Positions 26,266 through 34,304 of a stretch of 64,000 nucleotides of DNA are shown here, in pieces. The position numbers and the translations under genes were made by a program. Source of the DNA: an uncultured Acetobacteraceae bacterium (GTDB taxonomy: Bacteria > Pseudomonadota > Alphaproteobacteria > Acetobacterales > Acetobacteraceae); assembly GCA_937873205.1 (NCBI GenBank), contig CALMVO010000077.1:37112-101111 (forward strand), read 5' to 3'. Position 1 is the first letter of the stretch, and each line of letters begins with the position of its first letter. The notes below the pieces were generated by a model that did no database searches, was not told the DNA's origin, and was given only the letters and a program-made list of their open reading frames with translations.

Positions 26266-26868
26266 CTAAGGTTTGACAAAAGAATCAACCACCAGTGCCA
26301 CCCGTTCATCACGCGCGCTTTTCCGGATGCGGCCCGCACGTTCTAACTCGGCCAACCCATGCAGGGCCGCCCAGAGCGTCTCGGTAGCGACGTCTACGTC
26401 GCAGCCCGACGATGCAACTCCAGCCGCTAGCGCTTCGAAGGCGTCTCTGAGCTCCGACGGAGTGTCGTCCTGTACGAAGGGCAGTACGCTCGGCAGGGTG
26501 AACATCGCCTCGTAGAGCGCTGGACGCTCGCGGGCGAAGTCGAGGTACGTTTGGGCGATCTTTCGGCGCACCTGCCGATCGTCGCGCGTTCCTTGGGCGG
26601 CCTGCCGAAGCGCGCTGGTCAGGTCGACGAAGCCCTCAATGGCGACAGCCGCCACGATCGCGTCCTTGCTTGCGAAATGGGAATACAAGACCGGCTGGCT
26701 GTACTCGATGGTATCAGCCAGACGGCGGATCGTAACCGCGATCCAGCCTTCAGCCTCCGCGATCGTGCGCGCGGCCGTCGTAATGCGGTGCTCGCGCTCG
26801 GCGCGCTCCCGGCTCCTCCGCTCTGCGACACCCATCCCCTGTCTTGCTCCCCGATAAGCCGCCGTCAT
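26266..26868 (-). CDS. TetR-family transcriptional repressor
   Basis: 200 residues. The N-terminal helix-turn-helix is ITTAARTIAEAEGWIAVTIRRLADTIEYSQPVLYSHFASKDAI (shown by its key pieces AVTIRRLADTIEYSQ and LYSHFASKD). A helical ligand-binding domain follows. It starts at ATG 26868, or at ATG 26835 (MGVAERRSR). It is divergent from the DUF4267/DoxX pair with only 58 bases between. That gap contains the palindrome TAGCATTGCTA, a likely operator for both directions. Confidence 0.92.
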   Translation of the reverse strand: MTAAYRGARQGMGVAERRSRERAEREHRITTAARTIAEAEGWIAVTIRRLADTIEYSQPVLYSHFASKDAIVAAVAIEGFVDLTSALRQAAQGTRDDRQVRRKIAQTYLDFARERPALYEAMFTLPSVLPFVQDDTPSELRDAFEALAAGVASSGCDVDVATETLWAALHGLAELERAGRIRKSARDERVALVVDSFVKP

Positions 26869-26885
26869 ACCACTGCTTGTAGTCC

Positions 26886-26896
26886 TAGCATTGCTA
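26886..26896. promoter_or_regulatory. Candidate TetR operator
   Basis: TAGCA-T-TGCTA, a perfect inverted repeat in the 58-base gap between the divergent tetR and DUF4267 genes. Position and symmetry fit a TetR operator; no binding data. Confidence 0.4.
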
Positions 26897-26926
26897 CGCT
26901 ATGTGCCGGCAGGGAAGGAGCTGCCC

Positions 26927-27307
26927 ATGCATTGGTTCTCGCTGGTTGTGGCGCTGCTGGTGGCGCTCGCCATCATCGGGATCGGCGTCGGCTATCTAAC
27001 TCGCCCCGTGGCCATGGCGCCGAGCTTCGGACTGCCACTTCCTTCTGACGAGGCCAGCATCGCCTGGTGGCTGCGTCTCAAGGGCGTCCGCGACGTCGCC
27101 TCGGGCGTGCTCGTCCTGGCGTTCATCGCCGCAGACGGGCATCGGGCGCTGGGGTTGGTGCTGCTGATCGCAGCCCTTATCCCGCTGGGCGACATGTCGA
27201 CCATCCTGGCCGCCCAGGGCCGGACCGCGACGGCGTTGGGCGTTCATGGTGTCACAGGCGCGCTGATGGTCGTGGCGGCCCTGCTTTTGCTGGTCGGGGC
27301 CGCTTGA
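26927..27307 (+). CDS. DUF4267-family small membrane protein
   Basis: 126 residues, four predicted membrane helices (about 3-23, 50-68, 74-92, 100-124). The segments GVGYLTRPVAMAPSFGLPLP and WWLRLKGVRDVASGVLVLAF are typical of DUF4267 proteins, which usually sit beside a TetR gene. AAGGAG precedes ATG 26927. Function unknown; the layout suggests a membrane component under TetR control. It is followed four bases later by the DoxX-like gene. Confidence 0.82.
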   Translation: MHWFSLVVALLVALAIIGIGVGYLTRPVAMAPSFGLPLPSDEASIAWWLRLKGVRDVASGVLVLAFIAADGHRALGLVLLIAALIPLGDMSTILAAQGRTATALGVHGVTGALMVVAALLLLVGAA

Positions 27308-27311
27308 GGTG

Positions 27312-27629
27312 ATGCAGGTCATCCTAATCGGACTCCTCGCGATCGCCTTCCTCGGAGCGGGCCTGGTGAACGCCATCGGCGCGCCCGCACAGCGGGAGAG
27401 CTTCGTCCGATGGGGTTATCCCGCATGGTGGTGCCGTGTCACTGGCGGCCTTGAAATTTCCGGCGCCCTTCTGATCGCACTACCCGCCACACGATTGGTC
27501 GGCCTGCTGCTCGGGTTTGCCATCGTTTTGGCGGCGGTCGCGACGGTGGTGCGCCGCCGCGAGTTCTCCCACCTCGTTCCACTTGGCATCTTCACCGTCC
27601 TTCTCGGACTGAAGGTATTCCTCACGTAG
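27312..27629 (+). CDS. DoxX-like small membrane protein
   Basis: 105 residues with four membrane helices. Seen: LIGLLAIAFLGAGLVNAIGAP, FVRWGYPAWWCRVTGGLEI (a family-typical segment), and the hydrophobic LVGLLLGFAIVLAAVATVV. DoxX-like proteins are membrane partners of unclear redox or transport role. The start is ATG 27312 or GTG 27309; TGAGGTG just upstream joins it to the preceding gene's stop. It forms an operon with the DUF4267 gene. Confidence 0.82.
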   Translation: MQVILIGLLAIAFLGAGLVNAIGAPAQRESFVRWGYPAWWCRVTGGLEISGALLIALPATRLVGLLLGFAIVLAAVATVVRRREFSHLVPLGIFTVLLGLKVFLT

Positions 27630-27664
27630 ACCCTATCAGAGGCGAATTCTTGAGCAGGGCGTGC

Positions 27665-27735
27665 GTCCGCTTTGGGTCGGGTGCCGCGGTAACCCGCCCG
27701 GCTGCGCCGAGCGCCGGGCTTGGTGGAAAGCGGAC
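27665..27735. repeat. GTCCGCTTT inverted repeat, both arms
   Basis: GTCCGCTTTGGGTCGG at 27665-27680 and AAAGCGGAC at 27727-27735: the outer nine bases are exact inverse complements around a GC-rich 53-base interior. This is the only copy here with both arms. It lies between the convergent DoxX-like and DUF1203 genes. Confidence 0.65.
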
Positions 27736-27745
27736 TCCGGTCGGT

Positions 27746-28234
27746 TCAGCCCTGGCGGGTCACACGCTCCACCCGCGACAACAAGCAGCCTGGTCGGGCG
27801 GTATGGATGTTCACGAACGCCGTTCGACGATCGCCGAGAGCTCGTTCGAGTGGGCCGTCCACATCTTCGCCCGCACAAACTTGGCCGAGATCATAGAGGC
27901 ACTGATCCGCAGCATCGTAAGCACGAACGGACACTAGCGGGTTGGCGCGCACGATCGGCGCGATCTCATTCTCGGTTTCAGCGCGCGGGCAGGCAGCCTC
28001 GTGCAGAAAGATTGGGCTCGGCGTCCAGTAGATGCCGCACGGCCGTGGTAGGTTGTAGGACCCCAGCAGCATCACGTCGCCGGGCGTGGCCAGCTGTAGG
28101 CAGTGGCGGCACGGGAAGCCACCGGCCAGCGTCGCTACGACGCGGCGGAGTTGGTTGCCGTTGTCGTCCTCGCCCGTGCGGCGAAAGCGTTCGGCCGTAC
28201 TAGTTGCGATGGCGATGCATTGGAACGCGGTCAT
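27746..28234 (-). CDS. DUF1203-family protein
   Basis: 162 residues, normal for the family. Seen: RRVVATLAGGFPCRHCLQLATPGDVMLLGSYNLP in part, then GIYWTPSPIFLHEAACPR, VSVRAYDAADQC, and the end TAFVNIHTARPGC. Cysteines and histidines are frequent, but the role of the family is unknown. ATG 28234 has AGGAGG seven bases upstream, which decides the start over the 16-residue-longer frame. Its 3' end lies next to the GTCCGCTTT inverted repeat. Confidence 0.8.
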   Translation of the reverse strand: MTAFQCIAIATSTAERFRRTGEDDNGNQLRRVVATLAGGFPCRHCLQLATPGDVMLLGSYNLPRPCGIYWTPSPIFLHEAACPRAETENEIAPIVRANPLVSVRAYDAADQCLYDLGQVCAGEDVDGPLERALGDRRTAFVNIHTARPGCLLSRVERVTRQG

Positions 28235-28777
28235 GCAAGTACCTCCTAGGCACATCTTCGACCGTGGCGAACTGACCAGCACCCCGTTTCTTGCCGTTGA
28301 ATTCAGGAAAGGGCCTGTCCTTAAAATGTCCGCTGTGGGTCGGCTGCAGACCTGAAGGGGTTGTGAGCCGAGGTGCCTAGACCTGCGAAGGCTTCAAATA
28401 CCAAACCGTCTGCTGTTGAGGGGGGGGCGGTGGAAGTGAGCGTCTGCAGCCAGGCAGCCGGAACGCCCGACGAGATCCCACACCTGCTCGGACAGACGAT
28501 CGGTCATGCTGACTCGGGAACGTCCCAAGAGGCGTTTTGAGTTCGATCGGTGAACGGCAAGGCGGTGGACAAGCCGCCGTAGCGCCTGACGGCGTCGACG
28601 GTGCTGATCTCGGAGCCGCTCGCCATCGCCGGGCCGATGAGGCACCATGATCGGCGTTGCCCGTGCGGCGGCCGGACACGGCGCGCGCAGCGTCCCGGTC
28701 TGCGGCGGATCGCGCTTCACCACGAGCCGGCGTCATGCCGGGTCGGGACGTCGGAACGAAAACCGGAAAGGCTCGTC
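28235..28777. other. Intergenic stretch at the right end of the first accessory island
   Basis: No supported gene. GTCCGCTGTGGGTCGG at 28328-28343 is another repeat copy. Minus-strand frames between 28377 and 28736 look like transposase leftovers at best (a short run MASGSEISTVDAVRRYGG on the minus strand near 28620) and lack start signals. GC bias rises again near 28.75 kb. Confidence 0.4.
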
Positions 28778-31141
28778 TTGACGTTCTTGATTTGGTCCAT
28801 CGGCCGGTTCATGCCGGTCATCGGTGCCCTGGCCATGTTCGCGACGAGTTCCCCGGTCGGTGCCGCCCCCGCACCTGGCCCCGCCTCCAACTTCGCAGAC
28901 GTCGATCCCATGATCGGCACCGGGCCGGATGGCCACACCTATCCCGGCGCCACGGTGCCGTTCGGCATGGTCCAGCTCAGCCCGGACACCTGGATCGGCG
29001 ACTTCCGCCACTCCTACAGCCACGCCGCCGGCTACCGCTACGAGGACCCGACGATCCAGGGCTTCTCCCACACCCACTTCTCCGGCGCGGGACATTCCGA
29101 CCTCGGCGACGTGCTGGTGATGCCGATCGCCGGCGCGGTGCAGCTCGATCCGGGCGATCCGGACCACCCCGGCTCCGGCTACCGCTCGCGGTTCAGCCAC
29201 GACACCGAGCACGCGGAGCCCGGCTACTACGCCGTCACCCTGTCCGACTCACGCGTGCGTGCCGAGCTGACGGCGACGCCGCGCGTCGGCCTACACCGCT
29301 ACCGCTTCCCCGCCGACAAGCCCGCGCACCTGCTGATCGACCTGCGGCAGAGCATCTACAACTATCCGGGCAAGGTGCTGTGGTCGCGGATGACGCTGCA
29401 CCCCGACGGCACCATCACCGGGTTCCGCGAGACCCGCGGCTGGGCGCCCGCCCGCCAGCTGTACTTCGCCATGCGCTTCTCCCGCACGCCCACCGGCCAC
29501 GCCCTCATCGACCGCGAGGCCGAGCCGGTGCCGTATCACGGCTTCAAGGGCCCCGGGGACGACCCCGCCGACACCGACGCCATCGTCGGGCGCGGCCTGA
29601 TCGGCGTGGTCGATTTCGGCAAGCTCGATGCCCCGCTCGTGGTGGAGGTGGCGCTGTCCTCCGTCAGCGAGGACGGCGCGCTGGCCAACCTGCGGGCGGA
29701 GGCGCCCGACTTCGACTTCGACCGCATCCACGCCACCGCCAGCACAGCCTGGCAGCAGGCGCTGTCCTCGGTGGAGTTCACCGCCCCCACGCCGATGCGC
29801 CGCACGCTGGCAACGGCACTCTACCACGCGCTGCTGGCGCCCAGCCTGTCGATGGACACCGACGGACGCTACCGCGGCCCGGACGATGCGGTGCACCAGG
29901 CGCGCGACTTCGACTTCGTGTCCACCTTCTCGCTGTGGGACACCTACCGCGCCGAGCAGCCGCTGATGACGCTGATCCAGCCGGCCCGCCGCACGGTGGA
30001 CGTGGTGGACTCGCTGCTCGCCTCGCGGGACGAGAGCCCGTTCGGGATCCTGCCGATCTGGCAATTCCAGGGCCAGGAGACCTGGTGCATGATCGGCTAC
30101 CACGCGGTGCCGGAGATCGCCGACGCGGTGCTGAAGGGCATCCCCGGCATCGACCGGAACCGGGCGCTGGCCGCGATGGTCGCCAGCGCCACCTACGCGC
30201 CCTACGGCCACCTCGGCGACTACATGCGGCAGGGCTTCGTCCCGGTGGATCACGACGACGAGGCGGTGTCCAAGACGATGGAATACGCCTTCGACGACTG
30301 GACGATCGCGCGCACCGCCCGCGCGACCGGCCACGCCGCGATCGCCGACGCCTTCGACCGCCGCGCCCGGAACTGGCGCAACGTGTTCGACCCCGGCATC
30401 GGCTTCGTGCGGCCGAAGCTTGCCGACGGCCGGTTCCGCGACGGTTTCGATCCCGCCCGGGCCGGCGCCGGCAGCGGCTTCACCGAGGGCGATTCGTGGC
30501 AGTACTCCTGGTACCAGCCGCAGGACGTGGGCGGCCTGATCGGGCTGCTGGGCGGCGACGACCGTCTGGTCGCCAAGCTCGACGGGATGTTCGACGCGAC
30601 GATCGCGCCGCACCAGTACGACGCGGTGGAGGACATGTCTGGCCTGATCGGCCAGTACGTGCACGGCAACGAGCCGAGCCACCACCTGGCCTATCTCTAC
30701 GCCTATGCCGGCCAGCCCTGGCGCGGCCAGGCGCGGCTGCGGCAGATCGTCGACAGCCAGTACCACCCGACGCCGGACGGGCTGGTCGGCAACGATGACC
30801 TCGGCCAGATGTCGGCCTGGATGATCTTCACGGCATTCGGCTTCTATCCCGTGGCGCCCGGCTCGAACCAGTACGTCATCGGCCGCCCGTTCGTGGACCG
30901 CGCGGTCCTGAACCTGCCGAACGGCAGGCGGTTCACCATCAGCACCGAGGGGTTGTCCGACGCGCATCCCTATGTCGGCGAGGTGTTCCTCGACGGCGCG
31001 CCGCTGTCCCGCAGTTTCCTGCGTCACGACGAGATCATGCGCGGCGGCACGCTGCGCTTCGTCATGCAGGCCGCGCCGAACAAGGCCTGGGCGACGGCCG
31101 GGCAGGACCGCCCGTTCTCGACCACGCCCTATGGCGGCTGA
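28778..31141 (+). CDS. Exported alpha-1,2-mannosidase (GH92)
   Basis: 787 residues. TTG 28778 (GGAAAGG six bases upstream) gives a signal peptide with cleavage near SPVGA; ATG 28811 is the alternative. The N-terminal domain has VDPMIGTGPDGHTYPGA and FSHTHFSGAGHSDLGD, typical of GH92. The catalytic (alpha/alpha)6 domain shows FVSTFSLWDTYRAEQPL, YGHLGDYMRQGFVP, MEYAFDDWTIA, GDSWQYSWYQPQD and HGNEPSHHLAYLY, and ends GNDDLGQMSAWMIF. Family members cut mannose from N-glycans or yeast-type mannan using Ca2+. This is rare in bacteria of this type and suggests use of fungal or plant glycans. The next gene, also exported, lies 24 bases downstream. Confidence 0.92.
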   Translation: MTFLIWSIGRFMPVIGALAMFATSSPVGAAPAPGPASNFADVDPMIGTGPDGHTYPGATVPFGMVQLSPDTWIGDFRHSYSHAAGYRYEDPTIQGFSHTHFSGAGHSDLGDVLVMPIAGAVQLDPGDPDHPGSGYRSRFSHDTEHAEPGYYAVTLSDSRVRAELTATPRVGLHRYRFPADKPAHLLIDLRQSIYNYPGKVLWSRMTLHPDGTITGFRETRGWAPARQLYFAMRFSRTPTGHALIDREAEPVPYHGFKGPGDDPADTDAIVGRGLIGVVDFGKLDAPLVVEVALSSVSEDGALANLRAEAPDFDFDRIHATASTAWQQALSSVEFTAPTPMRRTLATALYHALLAPSLSMDTDGRYRGPDDAVHQARDFDFVSTFSLWDTYRAEQPLMTLIQPARRTVDVVDSLLASRDESPFGILPIWQFQGQETWCMIGYHAVPEIADAVLKGIPGIDRNRALAAMVASATYAPYGHLGDYMRQGFVPVDHDDEAVSKTMEYAFDDWTIARTARATGHAAIADAFDRRARNWRNVFDPGIGFVRPKLADGRFRDGFDPARAGAGSGFTEGDSWQYSWYQPQDVGGLIGLLGGDDRLVAKLDGMFDATIAPHQYDAVEDMSGLIGQYVHGNEPSHHLAYLYAYAGQPWRGQARLRQIVDSQYHPTPDGLVGNDDLGQMSAWMIFTAFGFYPVAPGSNQYVIGRPFVDRAVLNLPNGRRFTISTEGLSDAHPYVGEVFLDGAPLSRSFLRHDEIMRGGTLRFVMQAAPNKAWATAGQDRPFSTTPYGG

Positions 31142-31165
31142 TCCGGCGCGGACAGGCGACGCGAC

Positions 31166-32296
31166 ATGATGACCCGACGAGCGGCCCTGCTAGGATCGTT
31201 AGCCATGAGCACCAGCCCGATACCTCAGGCAGCCGCCGCGCCCGCCGTCGCACAGCCCGTCGCGGCCGGTCCGGTCCGCCACGACTTCATCATCCGCGAC
31301 TTCGTCACCGAAAGTGGGACGGTGCTGCCCGAGGCGCGCCTCGTCTACGGCACGCGCGGGTCGCTCAACGCCGCCCGCGACAACGCCGTGCTGCTGCCGT
31401 CGCACTACATGGCCGACATGCACGGCTACGACTGGCTGATCGGCCCCGGCCGGGCGCTCGATCCCGACAGACTGTTCCTCATCACCAGCGAGATGTTCGG
31501 CAACGGCCGCTCGTCGTCGCCGAGCAACACGCCCGAACCCCTGCACGGCCCCCGGTTCCCGGTCACCACGATCCGCGACAACGTGGCCGCCGTGCACCGC
31601 CTGCTGACCGAGGGGCTCGGCATTTCGCACCTGCGCGCCGTCATCGGCTTCTCGATGGGCGCGCAGCAGGCGCTGCAATGGGCGGTCAGCCACCCCGCCT
31701 TCATGGACCGCATCGTCGCCACCTGCGGCACCGCCCGGACCTATGGCCATGGCATCGTCCGCCTCGACGGCCAGATCGCGGCGCTGACCGCCGACCCGGC
31801 GTTCGACGACGGCAACTACACCGCCCAGCCCGCCCGCGGCATCCGGGCCACCGCCCTGGTCTGGCTGGGCTGGCTCTACTCCCAGGAGTGGTGGCGCGAG
31901 GAGCTATGGCGCGTGGACAACCCGCCCGGCACCACCTTCCGGCAGGCCGTCGACCAGGCCACCGACCAGTTCTTCGACGGCGACGACGCCAACGACCTGA
32001 TCCTTCACATGAGGTCCTGGCAGCGACACGACGTCGGCCAGACGCCGCCCTTCGCCGGCAACCTGGAGGCGGCACTTGGCTCGATCGAGGCCCCGGTCCT
32101 CTCCATGCCGTCCACGACCGACCTGTACTTCCCCGCGGACGAGGCCCGCGACGAGTCCCGCCACATCCGCCGCTGCACCTTCACGCCGATCCCGTCCCTT
32201 TGGGGCCATCCCGCCGGCGCCGGCGCCAGCCCCGCCGACGCCAGGTTCCTCAACGACCACGTCGCCGCCTTCATGGCCGGTCGCCCCGCCCCATAG
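31166..32296 (+). CDS. Exported alpha/beta hydrolase, homoserine O-acetyltransferase (MetX)-like
   Basis: 376 residues. An N-terminal MMTRRAALLGSLAM leader with twin Arg suggests Sec or Tat export. The fold is MetX-like: FVTESGTVLPEARLVYGTRG, the nucleophile Ser in GFSMGAQQALQWA (GxSxG), Asp in STTDLYFP and His in LWGHPAGAG, plus FITSEMFGNG-like LFLITSEMFGNGRS. True MetX enzymes are cytoplasmic; an exported version more likely hydrolyses or transfers acyl groups on a small periplasmic substrate. It follows the GH92 gene closely, so it may remove acyl decorations from sugars, which is inference. Confidence 0.8.
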   Translation: MMTRRAALLGSLAMSTSPIPQAAAAPAVAQPVAAGPVRHDFIIRDFVTESGTVLPEARLVYGTRGSLNAARDNAVLLPSHYMADMHGYDWLIGPGRALDPDRLFLITSEMFGNGRSSSPSNTPEPLHGPRFPVTTIRDNVAAVHRLLTEGLGISHLRAVIGFSMGAQQALQWAVSHPAFMDRIVATCGTARTYGHGIVRLDGQIAALTADPAFDDGNYTAQPARGIRATALVWLGWLYSQEWWREELWRVDNPPGTTFRQAVDQATDQFFDGDDANDLILHMRSWQRHDVGQTPPFAGNLEAALGSIEAPVLSMPSTTDLYFPADEARDESRHIRRCTFTPIPSLWGHPAGAGASPADARFLNDHVAAFMAGRPAP

Positions 32297-32354
32297 TGGC
32301 CCGAACGGGACGCGGACCGCTTCGCGAGCGCGACGGGGCCGCCGCCTGCGTCCC

Positions 32355-33209
32355 CTATCCGGTCTGACAAACCGCGCACCAGTACAGCATCCGCCCCGCC
32401 ATCGGCTCCGCCAGCACCGGCGTCCCGCACACCCGGCACGGCCGCCTCGCCCGGTGCGCCACGTAGCAGGCATCGTGCCCACGCGCCTTGCCCGAGGAAC
32501 GCTCCCGGTCCGCGGGCTCGGTCGTCACGATCCGTCCCGTCTCGACCCCGTCCTGCAGCAGCGCCGCGAGATCCGTCCAGAGCGCGTCCCACGTGGCCGC
32601 CGAGATCTCCCGTCCGGGCCGGTGCGGATCGACCCGCGCCCTGAACAGGATCTCCGCGCGATAGATGTTGCCGATACCGGCCACGATATCCTGCCGCATC
32701 AGCAGCAGCCCGATCGCCGACCGCGACGCCTGGACCTTGGCGAACGCCCGCCCCGGATCGGCGTCGTCCCGCAAGGGATCTTCGCCCAGCCGCCGCATCG
32801 CGACCGCCTTTTCCGCACGCGAGAGCACCATGCACGCGGTCGGGCCGCTCAGGTCGGCCGCGTTGCCCCGGGTCAGCAGCCGCAGCCGCACCAGACCCCG
32901 AGGCTCCGGCGGAAACACGCCTGGCTCATCCGCGGCGACCCGCGCCGCGCGACGCCCGAAACCCGCCAGCCCCGGCCCGGCGAACCGCCACATCCCATAC
33001 AGCCCCAGATGAACCCGCAGCCAAAGCTCTTCGGAGAACATCAGGAACATCTGCTTGCCGTGGGCTTCGGTCGCCTGCAGGACCCGACCGTCCAGCAGCG
33101 CCGCCCCCTCGGCGAACCGTCCCTGCGGACTGCTCGCCTCGACCGTCTTGCCGACGAACCGTGCCCTGAACGCGCCTGCGAGCCGGTGCACCGTATGTCC
33201 TTCAGGCAT
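32355..33209 (-). CDS. nei: Fpg/Nei-family DNA glycosylase
   Basis: 284 residues. It begins MPEGHTVHRLAGAF, with Pro2 and Glu3 as the catalytic N-terminus after Met removal. Seen: EAHGKQMFLMF (the Lys of the beta-catalytic loop), a helix-two-turn-helix with QDIVAGIGNIYRAEILF, and a C-terminal zinc finger CRVCGTPV...YWCAVCQTG. It removes oxidised pyrimidines and cuts the strand (beta/delta elimination). The MPEGHT start points to the Nei/Nei2 branch rather than MutM. Confidence 0.92.
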   Translation of the reverse strand: MPEGHTVHRLAGAFRARFVGKTVEASSPQGRFAEGAALLDGRVLQATEAHGKQMFLMFSEELWLRVHLGLYGMWRFAGPGLAGFGRRAARVAADEPGVFPPEPRGLVRLRLLTRGNAADLSGPTACMVLSRAEKAVAMRRLGEDPLRDDADPGRAFAKVQASRSAIGLLLMRQDIVAGIGNIYRAEILFRARVDPHRPGREISAATWDALWTDLAALLQDGVETGRIVTTEPADRERSSGKARGHDACYVAHRARRPCRVCGTPVLAEPMAGRMLYWCAVCQTG

Positions 33210-33420
33210 CCGCTTCCCTTCGCCGGAGCATGAACGTCCAGAAGCGGACGCTCAGGCCGCCATGGCCCGCTCGACGGCAGCCTTGGCGTGGAGCGCCGTC
33301 GTCATGATCTCCGTTCATCCGAGGATCACGAGAGCCTTCGTCCAATCGGGGGTCTGGGACCGTCACGCGACAGCGTGCTGCGCACGACGGCTCCAGCGGG
33401 TCCAGGGCAGGGCCCTGGCC
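33210..33420. other. Intergenic stretch with a CCAGGGC-type palindrome
   Basis: No gene seen. The palindrome CCAGGGC-AGG-GCCCTGG lies at 33402-33418, two bases beyond the stop of the methyltransferase gene. Confidence 0.5.
33402..33418. repeat. CCAGGGC-type palindrome at the methyltransferase 3' end
   Basis: A perfect 7-bp stem with a 3-base loop, two bases downstream of the minus-strand stop at 33421. It probably acts as terminator or mRNA 3'-end stabiliser. Same family as 2880, 14291 and 62140. Confidence 0.7.
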
Positions 33421-34056
33421 CTACCCTCCTTCGGCCGTGCGCCCGATGACGGCCCAGATCGGATCGCCGCGGCGCGGCACCGAGGCGCGCTGCTCGGTCG
33501 CGGCGAAGCCGGCGTCCCGCATCGCCAGCGCCATCAGGCGCTGCTGGCCGGCGCCATCGAGCGCCCGCCAGATCGCCACCGCCTTGGTCGGGAAGCAGCG
33601 GTTGGAGAAGGTGACCACCAGCGGTGCTCCCGGCCGCAGCACGCGGGCCAGCTCGGCGAACACCTCCACCGGCCGCTGCAGATACTGCACCGAGACGCAG
33701 ATGCAGGCGGCGTCGAAGGACCGGTCCGGCAGCGGCAGGATCGGGTCGGCGTTCAGGTCCTGCACCAGCCGGCGGTCGAGCCGCGGGTTGGCGGCGAGCT
33801 CGGCCGCGTTCATCCCCAGCCCGGTGACGCCAGCGTAGGCGACCTCCGCGGGCAGGTGGCTGACCCAGCTGCTCATCAGGTCGAGGATGGCCCCACCTGC
33901 CGGCAGCAGCCCGCGATACAGCTCGGTGACGGTGGCGACGGCGGCGTCGTCGATATGGGTGACCAGGCGCGGCTCGGCGTAGAACAGCGGGTCGGGCGAC
34001 GGGTCGGCCTTGGCGAAGGCGCTGGGGGGCAGGTCTGCGAGGGCGGGCTCGGTCAT
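33421..34056 (-). CDS. SAM-dependent methyltransferase
   Basis: 211 residues. Rossmann-type motifs seen: the SAM-binding motif AILDLMSSWVSHLP, then GVTGLGMNAAELAANP, VQDLNADPILPLPDRSFDAACICVSVQYL (the post-I region) and LRPGAPLVVTFSNRCFPTKAV. ATG 34056 is the start; a longer frame adds 84 poorly conserved residues. The substrate is unknown. It lies downstream of tamB with a 248-base gap containing nothing recognisable. Confidence 0.85.
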   Translation of the reverse strand: MTEPALADLPPSAFAKADPSPDPLFYAEPRLVTHIDDAAVATVTELYRGLLPAGGAILDLMSSWVSHLPAEVAYAGVTGLGMNAAELAANPRLDRRLVQDLNADPILPLPDRSFDAACICVSVQYLQRPVEVFAELARVLRPGAPLVVTFSNRCFPTKAVAIWRALDGAGQQRLMALAMRDAGFAATEQRASVPRRGDPIWAVIGRTAEGG

Positions 34057-34304
34057 GCGGGCGGGATACCATGCGGATCGCGGTGCCGCATCCGGGCCGG
34101 CTCGCGATCCCTCACGCGCCGCCGGCCTGCTCGACAACGTGATCTCCCGTCGACGCCGAGGGAACGCCTCCATCACCCGGGCCCGGACGCCGCGGTCGGC
34201 ACCGGCCTGGCGGCAGCGGCTCGAAGACGGCATCGCGTCCGGCGACCAGCCGCCCTCGACCCAGGGGCCACGGTCGCGGGCGAGGCAGCGCGTGGCGGCG
34301 GCGA

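Noticed and set aside
28394-28723. Minus-strand frame of 109 codons before the mannosidase
   Set aside because: No ribosome binding site, no family, poor codon bias; possibly transposase debris at most.
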